Of a stretch of 64,000 nt of DNA, positions 37,791-47,994 are shown piece by piece (position 1 is the first letter of the stretch; each line of letters starts with the position of its first letter). The stretch comes from Methanohalophilus profundi (GTDB lineage: Archaea > Halobacteriota > Methanosarcinia > Methanosarcinales > Methanosarcinaceae). The notes under the pieces were generated by a model. It was not told where the DNA came from. It did no database searches and worked only from the letters and a program-made list of their open reading frames with translations. The stretch is taken from assembly GCF_004137855.1 (NCBI RefSeq), contig NZ_QBKB01000002.1, positions 1,048,180-1,112,179 on the forward strand, given 5' to 3'. Made by a program: the position numbers and the translations under genes.

Positions 37791-38255
37791 TCAATTGTTG
37801 AGAATTAACGAATCATTTACAAAAGCCATATTTTTCTCAACTCTCTGCAGGGTTGTTTCATTTGTAAAATTAAGAGTGGCTGCATTTTCTTCCAGAAAAG
37901 TACCCAGACTGCAGGATTGATTGAGAATTTGACTGTACCTCTCTGTCACAGGTTGCAGGCTTGGAGATGGACTGAAAGATTGCATTGTTTCTTTGGATTC
38001 CCTGCAGTGAGTAGTAAGATTGCCAGCAGCTCTTTCCAGTGTTACCATGTCCTGGACTTCAAGAGACTGTTTGATATCGGCATAATCGGAATGAATGACA
38101 TCGAGTGAACCCTTCATCCATTTCAGGTACTCAACATCTTCCTTGCCCTGAGCCATGGTTTCATTAACATCATTCACCGTGTCCCCTATGTCAGAACAGC
38201 CAGAGGTAAACAGTACTAAAATCAATAACAAAAAAAGCAGGCCTCTCCTCTGCAC
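37791..38255 (-). CDS. Putative lipoprotein
   Basis: A 154-residue protein with a lipoprotein signal: LLFLLLILVLFTSGCSD, lipobox FTSGC near residue 20. The mature part is helical and acidic, with Gln/Glu-rich segments (DIKQSLEVQDMVTLERAAGN) and a few NxT sites. I do not recognise a family; similar small lipoproteins occur in methanogens. It is convergent with purP and precedes dnaG on the same strand by 58 bases. Confidence 0.75.
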   Translation of the reverse strand: MQRRGLLFLLLILVLFTSGCSDIGDTVNDVNETMAQGKEDVEYLKWMKGSLDVIHSDYADIKQSLEVQDMVTLERAAGNLTTHCRESKETMQSFSPSPSLQPVTERYSQILNQSCSLGTFLEENAATLNFTNETTLQRVEKNMAFVNDSLILNN

Positions 38256-38313
38256 GATATTTCCTCCTGCAAAGGAGAGGTATGAAATATTGATATAATT
38301 TACGGCACATGGA

Positions 38314-39633
38314 TCAGGCAGACGTGTAAACCTTTACGTTTGCAGGACTTTTGGTTATATTGCCCTTTTTCACACCCATCAGGGTATCGATCCCTTTGTT
38401 GGATGCTATGTCCAGTATACGCTGGGTAACAACACCGTCAAATACCACACTTTTCACATTCTCTTCTGAATTCTTCAACGTATTCACAAGGTCACGTACA
38501 GGTGTTTCATTGACAACCTTATCATCCTGGTCAAGCAGGCGTGCTCCAAGGGTACCTGCAAGCGATTCCGAATGAGGACTTAAACGTTTCAGAACGGGAT
38601 TTTGCGATGTTGCAGGCTTTGACTTGGAAGGTTTAGGCTTTTCTTTTTTAATAGGTGGCTCTGAAATCTTTTTCATTTTGGCAGCGGGATTCCTGGCACG
38701 ATCAGGTTTGACCCTTTTCTCACGTTTTGGAACCCTGGCGATACGGCCACCCTTTTTAGGACCTGACGGGGTGGAGGGTTTGGCTTTTTCAGCAGGTTGA
38801 TCGATAGAATAGGCTTCCATGGCCTGTTCTACCGGTACTTTCTGGCGGAGGGCACGTATGATTTCCCGCTGTACAAGGTCCTCAACCGTTTTACCATCCG
38901 GGGCACGGGCCACATAATCGATATCTGCTACCTGCAGCAGTTCCTTGATAATAAGCTTGCCTCCCCTGTCACCATCGGTAAATGCGGTTACGGTCTTTTT
39001 CCGGGTAAGTTCTGCAACCTCAGGAGGCACATTCGTACCACCCACACAGATGGCATTCTTGATACCATAACGCAGCAGGTTCAGGACATCGGCACGTCCT
39101 TCTACAACTACAATGGCATCGGAATCAAGTACATTGGGACCGCAGGGGATATTCTTATTCTTGCCAAAGAACTGCATCTCTTCGACACGTACGGATTGAC
39201 GTACTTCGTCAGCGATTTCCTGGGATTCGGGCAGGTTGGCATCGAACATACCTGTGAGAATGAACTTGGCCCTTTCAACTATGTGTTTGCGTTTGGTCGC
39301 ACGCACATCCTCTATATTGCTAACTTCGATATTCGCAGAACAGGGACCTACCCTGTCAATGGTTTCCAGGGATGCTGCGAGGATTGATGTCTCGATCCTG
39401 TCCAGACTGGAAGGAATGTGTATGTTGCCCTTGGTCTTTCCACCCTTGGTGCTTACAACGACCTCGATCCTGCCGATCCTGCCGGTCTTCTGGAGATCAC
39501 GCAGATCAAGATCAGACCCCAGCAAACCTTCGGTCTGTCCGAAGATAGCTCCTACGATATCAGGGCGTTCTATCACCCCGTCAGCATTGATTTTTGAATG
39601 AATGATATACTTTGTTGTATCAGTACTTTGCAT
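38314..39633 (-). CDS. dnaG: Archaeal DnaG-like primase
   Basis: A 439-residue archaeal DnaG, with a TOPRIM domain. The conserved motif [19 protein letters not shown] is near residue 170, with the DxD-type [11 protein letters not shown] near 220. The N-terminal ALSO-type domain ([20 protein letters not shown]) is typical. The C-terminal half is a Lys/Pro-rich linker and a small conserved domain. The start is ATG 39633 (MQSTDTTKY), not an upstream codon at 39702 that would add an unrelated hydrophobic run. Archaeal DnaG binds the exosome and primes RNA synthesis. Confidence 0.9.
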   Translation of the reverse strand: MQSTDTTKYIIHSKINADGVIERPDIVGAIFGQTEGLLGSDLDLRDLQKTGRIGRIEVVVSTKGGKTKGNIHIPSSLDRIETSILAASLETIDRVGPCSANIEVSNIEDVRATKRKHIVERAKFILTGMFDANLPESQEIADEVRQSVRVEEMQFFGKNKNIPCGPNVLDSDAIVVVEGRADVLNLLRYGIKNAICVGGTNVPPEVAELTRKKTVTAFTDGDRGGKLIIKELLQVADIDYVARAPDGKTVEDLVQREIIRALRQKVPVEQAMEAYSIDQPAEKAKPSTPSGPKKGGRIARVPKREKRVKPDRARNPAAKMKKISEPPIKKEKPKPSKSKPATSQNPVLKRLSPHSESLAGTLGARLLDQDDKVVNETPVRDLVNTLKNSEENVKSVVFDGVVTQRILDIASNKGIDTLMGVKKGNITKSPANVKVYTSA

Positions 39634-40214
39634 TGTTGATTCACTCCTTATTCTTAGAGAATGCAGTAAAATCGCGATCAGAACAAAGAAAAACAGAATC
39701 AATATTTCCAGAAGTCACCACATCAAGCCCGGATAATGCCGGCTCTATGCTTTTGTCCCCCACGGACAATGTTGTACCAACAGTCCGAATGAACACATAA
39801 GACTGTGAACTAACTTGTTTAAGTTCAATTTTGCTTGTGTGATTGGATCTAATCTAAATTATCCAATGTTATATAACCGACCCTATCGGAAATATATGCT
39901 TCTATGAGTGATGAAATCTGATAATGCTTCCGTTTTATTGATCATTGGCCACCCATGTTGGTAGCCAATCGTAATGATCCAAATTTATCTGCATTGGCTG
40001 ATTATTCATTAGATCATAACACCTAATGAAATTTGATAATGTTAATAATGATCATATATTTTTAATGACCAATTCTAGTTGGATTTTGTCCTTTAAGAAC
40101 TTTATGGTACTTACCAAAGAACAAAAAGATCAGACTAAAAGAAAAATGTAGATGTGTCTCCAGTGGAAATATGGGGGTCTGCTGTTGGTCTTTTGCCATT
40201 TAACGAGGGATCGT
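39634..40214. other. Long AT-rich intergenic region with repeats
   Basis: About 580 bases lie between dnaG and kptA with no supported gene. The direct repeat ATGAAATYTGATAATG occurs at 39911-39926 and 40026-40041. The inverted repeat at 39940-39979 (GATCATTGGC...GCCAATCGTAATGATC) is flanked by further GATCAT words. It probably contains the promoter of dnaG (reading left) and regulatory sites. A small ORF at 39612-39800 looks like a shadow and was not accepted. Confidence 0.45.
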
Positions 40215-40838
40215 TTATTCATCTACAACTTCTATATATTCAGGTAAAACTTCTTTGCTGAGTACTATCTCGTCGTTGGCACAGAGGAACTCGTATCCAT
40301 CTTTTGCAGCACTGGCTGCATCTATCTCAAGTATCACCGGATTATCGGTATGCACCGAAGCCGCCTGCCTTGCACGCTGGCTGGTATTACTCAGATGAAT
40401 ATAGGTCTGCCTGTAAGGTTTGATACCATTTTCCAGAAGCATATCAACCTCTTCCTGACTGACCCCATAATAGAGTACATCAGAATCATACAGGGGATAA
40501 TCAAGATCCACATCTATAGAATGACCATAGCGGGCACGTATGAAAGAGTCATCAATTTCATATCTCTGTTTTGGATCAGATTCCACAAGGGACACCAGAC
40601 GCAGCTTGCCTGCCCACTTATACCGTTTTTTCATTGCCTCACAAAAAGCATCAAGCTCGATCCACCCCTGGGCATCCATATCAAGCCCTACATCATCCGG
40701 AAAATGCCTGAGGACACCGGAAACGAAACGCCCCAGTCTCATCTCATGCTCATCATCGAGCATAAATTTACCTCTTTCCCCGCATTGGGGGCATTCCTCA
40801 CCACGGAAATAGCCGTGTTCTCCACACTTTCGGATCAT
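40215..40838 (-). CDS. kptA: RNA 2'-phosphotransferase (Tpt1/KptA)
   Basis: A 207-residue KptA, removing the 2'-phosphate from spliced tRNA using NAD+. The N-terminal zinc-binding part (CGEHGYFRGEECPQCGERG) is followed by the KptA core (FVSGVLRHFPDDVGLDMDAQ, then YGHSIDVDLDY, and HLSNTSQRARQAA). I place the start at ATG 40838 because the next upstream possibility, 40922, would overlap the divergent RPA gene. Its divergent neighbour starts at 40922. Confidence 0.85.
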   Translation of the reverse strand: MIRKCGEHGYFRGEECPQCGERGKFMLDDEHEMRLGRFVSGVLRHFPDDVGLDMDAQGWIELDAFCEAMKKRYKWAGKLRLVSLVESDPKQRYEIDDSFIRARYGHSIDVDLDYPLYDSDVLYYGVSQEEVDMLLENGIKPYRQTYIHLSNTSQRARQAASVHTDNPVILEIDAASAAKDGYEFLCANDEIVLSKEVLPEYIEVVDE

Positions 40839-40921
40839 GATATCAGGAAAAGGATGGAACTTATGGTTAATTATATTATCGGAATGACAGGTTTCGTTAG
40901 GTTTATCACATTCGCCCTGCA

Positions 40922-42091
40922 ATGAAGACTAACTATTCATTATTATCAAAGATTGCAGGTGTGCTGATGGACGATATCGATACAGTATATGAAAAACTGG
41001 AAGGCATAATTTCCAGGGAAGAATTTGAAGCAAAGGTAGAGGAAAAAATAGAGGAGATGCATAACCTCTGTGATGTCCAGACAGCCGCCCTGCTGGTAGC
41101 ACATAACCTCGGTGCTACGGAGGCGGGCGTTGAGACGATCAAGATTGCAGACATAAATGAGGCATCATCCAACGTGAATTTCACAGGAAAGGCCGTTTCT
41201 GTTTTTGAACCAAAGGAATTCAGCCGTGACGACGGCACCACAGGCAGGGTTGGAAATATTATAGTGGCGGATGAAACCGGTTCGATCAGGGTAACCCTCT
41301 GGGATGATCTTGCAGACCTTTTAAAGACCGGTGATATCAGTGCCGGTAAGAGTTACAATATCAGTGGCTACGCCAAAGAAGGTTATTCAGGAATTGAAGT
41401 TAATATCGGCAGAGGTGGAGGCATTTCTGAAAGTGAGGAAAATGTCGAGGCAAATATAAACCTCTCAGGTATCTCGGACATAAAGGACGGGGATTCTGAT
41501 GTAAATGTCGTTGGAATGGTCCTGGATGTATCGGATGTGCGCACTTTCCAGAAACGCGATGGTTCTGAAGGACGGGTACGCAACATTACAATAGGGGATG
41601 AAACCGGCAAGATCCGGATTACCCTGTGGGATGGGCGTACCGAACTTGCAGATAAGCTTGAAACAGGGGATAGCGTGGAAATAATCAATGGTTATGCCCG
41701 GCTTAACAACTACAGCCAGGAAGTAGAGATACAGGTGGGCAACCACAGCAGTCTGCGCAAAACCGACAGGGAAGTGGAGTTCGAAGAAGATTATACCCCA
41801 ATTGCCGACATAATCCCCGGCCAGCCCTATTCAATCAAAGGAGCAGTTTCCGGTATGGGAGACCTCAAGGAATTTACCCGCAGCAACGGCAGTGAAGGGA
41901 AGGTTTCCAATATATATGTCTCCGATGAAACGGGCAGGATCAGGATTGCTCTCTGGGATGAAAAGGCCGAGCTTGTGGACAAAGTCGATATAGATACACC
42001 GATTAAGATAATCGATGCTTTTGCTAAATCCGGTTTCAATGAGGAAGTGGAGCTCAATGCCGGAGGACGAAGTAAAGTGATTGTTGACTGA
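40922..42091 (+). CDS. Replication protein A / ssDNA-binding protein with three OB folds
   Basis: A 389-residue protein. After an N-terminal helical part, three OB folds repeat the motif V-x-F-x-R--G--GRV-NI-(I/V)-DETG-IR-(T/A)LW at about residues 95-130, 205-240 and 325-355. Examples are GRVGNIIVADETGSIRVTLW, GRVRNITIGDETGKIRITLW and GKVSNIYVSDETGRIRIALW. This is the archaeal RPA architecture that coats single-stranded DNA. No zinc finger is seen. The start at 40922 is used; the ATG at 40967 is an alternative. A terminator follows at 42118. Confidence 0.85.
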   Translation: MKTNYSLLSKIAGVLMDDIDTVYEKLEGIISREEFEAKVEEKIEEMHNLCDVQTAALLVAHNLGATEAGVETIKIADINEASSNVNFTGKAVSVFEPKEFSRDDGTTGRVGNIIVADETGSIRVTLWDDLADLLKTGDISAGKSYNISGYAKEGYSGIEVNIGRGGGISESEENVEANINLSGISDIKDGDSDVNVVGMVLDVSDVRTFQKRDGSEGRVRNITIGDETGKIRITLWDGRTELADKLETGDSVEIINGYARLNNYSQEVEIQVGNHSSLRKTDREVEFEEDYTPIADIIPGQPYSIKGAVSGMGDLKEFTRSNGSEGKVSNIYVSDETGRIRIALWDEKAELVDKVDIDTPIKIIDAFAKSGFNEEVELNAGGRSKVIVD

Positions 42092-42117
42092 AAAAGTGAG
42101 TTTTGTCTTCCAATTTT

Positions 42118-42148
42118 TCCACGGCTTAAGGCTGTGGACTTTTTTTTA
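42118..42148 (+). terminator. Stem-loop terminator after RPA gene
   Basis: TCCACGGCTTAAGGCTGTGGA forms a stem-loop directly followed by CTTTTTTTT. It ends the plus-strand RPA transcript and lies 80 bases before the corrinoid protein gene. Confidence 0.7.
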
Positions 42149-42225
42149 CTCATGCACACTGTTATACGACAACTTTTAATACATCTATTATAAAATATTG
42201 ATTATAATATATCAGGGCAGTTATA

Positions 42226-42872
42226 ATGAGTTATTTACACAAAGATAAATCTCTTGATTTTGAAAATGCATTACTTAAATTTGATCGAGTGCATGCTAAA
42301 CAGATACTTGAAGGCGCCCTTTCGGAAAATGATACTTTTCAGGTAATCGATGAAATTGTGTCTCCTGCCCTTACAAGAATCGGAACCGCCTGGGATACAG
42401 GGGAAATTGCCCTTTCCCAGAATTACATGGCAGGCAGGATTGCAGAACAACTTATCAACGAGATTTTGCCTGCCGCAAGTCCTGAAAGAATTGATTACCC
42501 GAAAATAGCCATAACTACACTTGGTGATTATCACATGCTGGGTAAAAAGGTTGTTACTTCAATGCTGCGATCAACGGGACATTCAATTAAAGAATACGAT
42601 AACATGGACCCCGACCAGCTCGTTGAGAAACTCAATGAGGATGGTATCGATCTGCTCCTCACATCAACCCTGATGCTTAATATTGCCCTGAAGATCAGGG
42701 AACTCAAAAAACGTATGGATAAAAGGGGACTGAAAACGAAGGTTATTGCCGGGGGTGCCCCTTTTTGTTTGACGATATGTTGTACAGGGAAGTTGGGGCT
42801 GATCACATGGCAAGGACTTCCTCTGACGTATACAAACTGATTGACCAGTATAAAGAGAAGGTGCACCAATGA
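42226..42872 (+). pseudogene. Corrinoid (methylcobalamin-binding) protein, frameshifted
   Basis: About 215 residues with an N-terminal helical cap (AWDTGEIALSQNYMAGRIAE near residue 55) and a B12-binding Rossmann domain. The lower-ligand motif DxHxxG is visible as TLGDYHMLGKK near 100-110. The C-terminal part changes frame near 42770 (GGAPFCLT against FDDMLYREVGADHMARTSSDVYKLI); one base restores it and it ends at TGA 42872. The ATG of the next gene overlaps the stop (ATGA). It would carry a methyl group on cobalt for the adjacent UroD-family methyltransferase. The substrate is unknown. Confidence 0.8.
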
Positions 42873-43907
42873 AAAACGCAATGACACCTATGGAACGTGT
42901 ACTTACAACTCTTGGTCACGAAGAACCTGACAGGGTTCCTTATTTCCTTCTGCTTACGGGACATGGTGCACAGTTATTGAATATGCATCCAGAGGAATAC
43001 TTTTCAAATGGGGAAAACGTTGCCCGGGCACAGCTTAAAATGCAGGAAACCTATGGGCATGACTGCTTCTATCCTTTCTTTTATGCCTCTCTTGAAACCC
43101 AGGCTGGGCGGTTCAACCGTATTCTATGATGATGGGCCACCCAATGCAGGCAAACCCATAATCGAATCATTCGAACAAATCGATGAGCTGGAAGTTCCTG
43201 ATGTAATGGGATACAAAGGATTTGATGAGGTACGTAAGGCCATCAATATTCTCTACAGGGAAAAAGGCGAAGAGATCCCTATTATAGGGGTTGTGATGTC
43301 CCCGTTTTCTTTACCTGTCATGCAAATGGGTTTTGACAGGTATTTTGACCTGATGTATGAGGACAGAGAAAAGTTCTGGGAATTAATGGAAGTGAACAAG
43401 CAGTTCTGTACAGAATGGGCCAACTCACAGCTTGAAGCCGGTGCTACGGCAATTTGTTACTTTGATCCGGTTTCATCCCCAACCATAGTGCCCAGGGAAA
43501 CATTCCTCGAAACAGGATATAAGGTTGCAAAAGATACAATCAGCAATATCAATGGTGCTGTGGCCACACATCTGGCTTCCGGACGCAGTATGCCAATCCT
43601 TGAAGACCTTCAGGATACAGGGGCTGCTGCACTGGGTGTAAGTGCAATGGAGGACCTGGCCGAGCTAAAAGACAGGTGCAGGGGAAAAACCTCCCTGCTG
43701 GGCAATCTCAATGCTATTGAAATGAGGCACTGGACAGCTGAACAAACAGAAAATAAAGTGAGGGAAGCCATACAGAAAGCAGGTGACGGTGGCGGATATA
43801 TTCTTTCAGATAATCACGGGGAAATGGTATGGGATGTCTCGCATGAAACACTTCTCAGCATCACAAATGCTGTGAAAAAATATGGTAATTACCCACTGGA
43901 AAAATAA
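42869..43907 (+). pseudogene. UroD-family methyltransferase (MtaA/MtbA-like), frameshifted
   Basis: A TIM-barrel methyltransferase of about 345 residues, coupled to the corrinoid protein (4-base overlap). The N-terminus MKNAMTPMERVLTTLGHEEP is followed by GHDCFYPFFYASLE. A frame change near 43110 is corrected by one or two bases to GGSTVFYDDGPPNAGKPI. Where MtbA-type enzymes have the zinc ligand pattern HxC, this protein has THLASG, and near the end LSDNHGEM instead of a Cys loop. It may therefore use a different metal site or act on another methyl carrier than CoM. The frame otherwise looks functional. Confidence 0.75.
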
Positions 43908-43916
43908 CTGAGAAAT

Positions 43917-45330
43917 ATGGAATTGAAAACCCCTATACTGTTGCTTTCAAATGACCTCTATGTCCATGGTGAGTGGCTCACTTCCAATAAAAAGATGGTA
44001 AAAGACGCATCCATACTTAATATGCAGGATTTCAGGAACTTAGCCCCTGAATCACAGCAAGAACTGCTAGAAAGCCATGGTACTCTGTATATAATTACAT
44101 CTGCCAATGAAGGATCTTTGCCCCAAGTACTGGACATATGTAATAATGAAATATACCACATAAAGGCTGAAGAATGTCAGGACGGCGATAAATCCGCTTA
44201 TTTGCATATCCTCAATGCAAAACTTATGGAATTAATGCTTAAGCAAAAAGAAACAGAAAATCAGAAGCTCGAAGAACAGCTTGCCTCTTACTTAATAGCA
44301 ATGGATTCAGTTTATACTTTATCCTCATATGAACGGAAAGAGGATATTATAAATCATACAAAAGAATTCTTTGCAATGATGTGCCTGCCCGAAAACCTGT
44401 GTTATTTTGAGGCACATAACACAAAAGCACAAAGTGGCATACATCTTACTGATTTCCAGAAAAAGGAAATTGTAGCTTTTCTTAAAAGCAAAGAATATTA
44501 CAAAATAGCCCCCTCAAAAAAGAGTTTCTGTTTCAGGTTAAGTTTAAAGGACGGGGATGAAGGGATATTTGTTCTGGAAAATATAGCCTACCCGAGTCGC
44601 TTACATGAATTCCTGAATTTAACATTGAGCATTCGCACTGTACTTACACTAATGCTGGAGAATATTGCCAGGCAGAATGAACTGGTGAAGTCACATAATT
44701 TGCTTGCCGATGCAAACGATATGCTGCAAGTAATTAACAAGATCTTGCGTCATGACCTGGCTAATAACCTGGGCGCTATTAAAATGTCCCTGGAGATGAA
44801 TGAAGCCAGGCCTAATCCAAAATACATCCAGATTTCCAAAAAAGCTGTTGACCGCAGTTTTGAAAAAATCAATGACATGAAAGGACTTGAAAACCTTATT
44901 GGTACCGGGAAAGACCTTGACTGTTATGAAGTGAAGGAAATAATAGAAAAAATTGCAGGTACAGATATTGAAATGGATATTTCCATTGATGGCCATTGCA
45001 AGGTTCTGGCAGATAACGCCTTATCTTCCGTTTTTGAAAATATAATAAAAAATGCAATTGCTCATGGTAAAGCCAATAAAATGAGGATAAAAATGGCACC
45101 TTCCGGGAAGTATTGTCATATTTCCATAGAGGATAAACGGCACAGGAATCCCCGATGAAATAAAGACCAAAATCTTCAAGGAAGGATTTACTTAGGGAGG
45201 GGATAGCAATTCTGGACTGGGTCTGTATATTTCAAAAAAGGTTATAGAAAGATATGGAGGCCAAATTGAAGTAAAGGATAACACACCACATGGAGCAAAG
45301 TTCATCCTTGATATACCCTCTACAAAATGA
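43917..45330 (+). pseudogene. Histidine kinase with frameshift and in-frame TAG
   Basis: About 470 residues: N-terminal sensor-like domain, a coiled coil near 110-125, a GAF-like domain, then a HisKA-like region with HDLANNLGAIKMSLEM (phosphoacceptor His) and a HATPase domain. The N-box is SVFENIIKNAIAHG. After one extra A near 45130 is removed, the frame reads GTGIPDEIKTKIFKEGFT, then TAG at 45193-45195, then GGDSNSGLGLYISKKVIE and a normal C-terminus ending in TGA 45330. The TAG replaces the residue before the GG of the G2 box, usually Tyr. No receiver domain is adjacent. It follows the corrinoid/methyltransferase pair and may regulate it. Confidence 0.8.
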
Positions 45331-45499
45331 TTTTTCCTCAACAAACCTAATATAAATAATATTTGGTGATATTCACCTTCATGCATGCTTATTTTTCATA
45401 ACTAGTACTCCATCATTTTCCCAGAAAATTTCTTTTCAATGCAAAATGAACATCTATATAAGGCATAAACAGAAATATTCTATATAGGAGTGTGATGCA

Positions 45500-46102
45500 A
45501 TGGTCGTGCAGGAGCATAACAGCGAAGACTCGTCTTATGGGGGAATCGAGAGTCAAATACCTGTGGGGGATCTTATGTCCCACAATGTTGTGAGCTTAGA
45601 TGCTACCTGGAACATTTTTGAGGTTGCCAGGGAAATGATGGCTAAAGGTACCGGCAGCGTCATAATAAGCAGGGAAAATAAACCTATTGGCATAATCACA
45701 GAGCGTGATATTGTTGGCAAGGTGGTAAAACAGGACCAAACACCCAGCTCTGTCCCGGCAACAGAGATCATGTCATCTCCGATTATAATGGTAGAGGCTT
45801 CTACTAACGTTATAGAAGCATCCAGGCTGATGGTAAAGTCGAATATACGTAGACTTGCAGTCAATAAGGGGGAAGATATTGTTGGTATTATTACAGATAG
45901 AGACATCCTTACAATTTCTCCGGGTCTCAATACTATTTTAGAGAACCTCATTGAAATGAACCGGGAAACAGGGATTCCTGAAGAGAGCTATCTGGAAAGA
46001 GGAATATGCCAGCGTTGTGGTTCGTATGTAGATGAACTCACAAACATAAACGGGCTGGCCCTTTGTGAAGACTGCAAGGAAGAAGAAGGATACTACGACT
46101 AA
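45500..46102 (+). CDS. CBS-domain protein with C-terminal zinc ribbon
   Basis: A 200-residue protein with one CBS pair (residues 20-145: GDLMSHNVVSLDATWNIFEV, GIITERDIVGKVV, then EIMSSPIIMVEASTNVIEA and GIITDRDILTI). It is followed by a small zinc ribbon (CQRCGSYV...LALCEDC). CBS pairs bind adenosyl nucleotides and act as energy sensors. It is the first of five consecutive CBS genes. A start at ATG 45500 is supported by AGGAG 14 bases upstream. Confidence 0.85.
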   Translation: MVVQEHNSEDSSYGGIESQIPVGDLMSHNVVSLDATWNIFEVAREMMAKGTGSVIISRENKPIGIITERDIVGKVVKQDQTPSSVPATEIMSSPIIMVEASTNVIEASRLMVKSNIRRLAVNKGEDIVGIITDRDILTISPGLNTILENLIEMNRETGIPEESYLERGICQRCGSYVDELTNINGLALCEDCKEEEGYYD

Positions 46103-46161
46103 AAAACCATCAAACCAACGCCGCAAATAAGGGGGATTTTTGCACGCAGATAAATGAAACT

Positions 46162-46914
46162 ATGTCAGGGGACGCAGTATATCTACACGAAAGTGACACT
46201 GTGACCCATGCTCGCCAGTTGATGAGAGATCATTTTCTAAGGGGAATTCCTGTTGTGAACGACAATGGGAAGGTTTCGGGAATGATCACTGATCAGGATA
46301 TTTTAAAAGTGGCATCCACAAAATCAAATGTCACTGTTGCCGGTTTTGTGAACCCGGTCCCACAGATAACACCTGAGACTGATATTTAGAGGGCCGCTTC
46401 CTTGCTACTGGAAGCAAAACTTGAAAGATGTCCCGTGGTTAAAAGTTCCATTGAACAAAACCTGGCAGGAATTGTAAGCAATACCGATCTTCTTGGCAAA
46501 ATGGTGAAGCGGGATTTATCAAAATCAGTCAGGGAGATCATGACCTCTCCTGTCACCACATGCACACCGAAAGATAACATCGGGGAAATCTGGTCTGCTA
46601 TGCTTGAAAATGATTATACAGGCCTTCCGGTGGTCTCAAAGAAAAATAAACTGATGGGCATGGTTACCAGGAGAGACCTGATAAAATCGGGGTTTGCACG
46701 TATAGGAGTCAGGGAAAAAGACGGCAGCATACATAATCAGCCAGTTGAGAAAGTAATGTCAACACCTGCCTACAGCATCAAACAGGATACATCCGTTAAA
46801 GAATGTACAGAAAAAATCCTGCATTATGATATCGGCAGATTAACAGTGGCTGTTGAAGACAAACCTGTAGGCATTGTAGACAGAAGCGACCTGCTCAGGG
46901 CCTATACCGAATAA
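46162..46914 (+). CDS. CBS-domain protein with in-frame TAG codon
   Basis: About 250 residues with four CBS motifs (two pairs). The first is MSGDAVYLHESDTVTHARQL, with GMITDQDIL. Between the first and second motif, codon 46387-46389 is TAG: PVPQITPETDI-TAG-RAASLLLEAKLERCPVV, continuous on both sides with no frame change. The second pair follows (EIMTSPVTTCTPKDNIGEI and GMVTRRDLI). Related CBS proteins have an aromatic or small residue at the TAG position. No clear ribosome binding site precedes ATG 46162; the leader at 46131 (GGGGG) may serve a start about 22 bases upstream if one base is missing. It is the second of five CBS genes. Confidence 0.8.
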
Positions 46915-46960
46915 GTAGGCTTTGTATAGATGATATAACACATTATACCGGGTGGTATAG

Positions 46961-47971
46961 GTGAATTCAAAGGATAAAACACGTATTCAAAAAGAGGATA
47001 AAATGAGTTCCAGACAAAAAAATGCCGGTAATCCAGGAGGGACAGATATCAGCAAGGATCCAAAGGCCTACAGTATGGAGAGTACAATGGATAGGGGGAA
47101 TGTCAACTTCAAGGCTCATATAGCCCAGCATGAGGGAAGTATGCTGGCCGTTGCAACAAAAGATGTAATTTCCGCAAATCCCACTACTTCCATAATAGAT
47201 ATCATTAAAAAAATGAGCAAGATGCATTTCAAGCATATGCCTATTGTCAATGCAGGGACATCAAAACTTGAAGGAATAATCACTTCAGTGGATATAATGG
47301 ACCTGCTGGGGGGAGGAGAAAGAAGCCTTTTCGTGGAGAAAAAATTCAAAGGTAACCTGCTTTCAGCTATAAATGCACAGGTGCGCTACATAATGGAGCA
47401 TAATGTCCACAGTTTGAGGAACGATGCGCATATTGAAAAGGCCTTTGAGTTGATGATAGACAAACATATTGGATGCGTGCCCTTAGTGGACAATGATGGT
47501 CATCTGGAAGCAATCTGTACAGAAAGGGATTTCCTTACCTTTATAGAAGGAGTGCTGACCGGGAAAAAGGTCGAAAAATGGCAGACCAGAAATGTCAAAA
47601 CTGCGGATGCAGCTACCTCGATTTGGGATGTTGCCAGGACAATGGTTGAAAATGAGTTCAAAAGAGTTCCTATTGTCAGGGACAATATACTTGTCGGAGT
47701 CGTTACATCTTCCGACATACTCAGTTATCTGGGAACCGGGGAAGCTTTTGAAAAACTAACCACAGGTAACATCCATGAGGCTTTCGACAGCCCGATTAGC
47801 TCCCTCTTGCATAATGAGCTTATCTGGACAATACCGGATGCTGATCTCGGCGAAGCAGCAGAAATTATGCTTGAAAAAGGAATCGGATGCCTTCCTGTAA
47901 TAAAAGATGGTAATCTAGAGGGAATCCTGACAGAAAGGGATATCCTGCTTGCACTGGCAGACAAACAATAA
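46961..47971 (+). CDS. CBS-domain protein, four CBS motifs
   Basis: A 336-residue protein with two CBS pairs. After a Ser/Gly-rich N-terminal region, motifs are [20 protein letters not shown] with [12 protein letters not shown], and [19 protein letters not shown] with [12 protein letters not shown]. The next are [20 protein letters not shown] with [12 protein letters not shown], and [20 protein letters not shown] with [12 protein letters not shown]. The start is GTG 46961 with GGGTGG upstream. It is the third of the five CBS genes and likely senses adenylate nucleotides. Partner unknown. Confidence 0.85.
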   Translation: MNSKDKTRIQKEDKMSSRQKNAGNPGGTDISKDPKAYSMESTMDRGNVNFKAHIAQHEGSMLAVATKDVISANPTTSIIDIIKKMSKMHFKHMPIVNAGTSKLEGIITSVDIMDLLGGGERSLFVEKKFKGNLLSAINAQVRYIMEHNVHSLRNDAHIEKAFELMIDKHIGCVPLVDNDGHLEAICTERDFLTFIEGVLTGKKVEKWQTRNVKTADAATSIWDVARTMVENEFKRVPIVRDNILVGVVTSSDILSYLGTGEAFEKLTTGNIHEAFDSPISSLLHNELIWTIPDADLGEAAEIMLEKGIGCLPVIKDGNLEGILTERDILLALADKQ

Positions 47972-47994
47972 AATTTCTTACGGAGGATAGGAAA

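Noticed and set aside
39612-39800. A 62-codon plus-strand frame in the dnaG-kptA gap
   Set aside because: It overlaps the dnaG start on the other strand, has no convincing ribosome site and no recognisable features.
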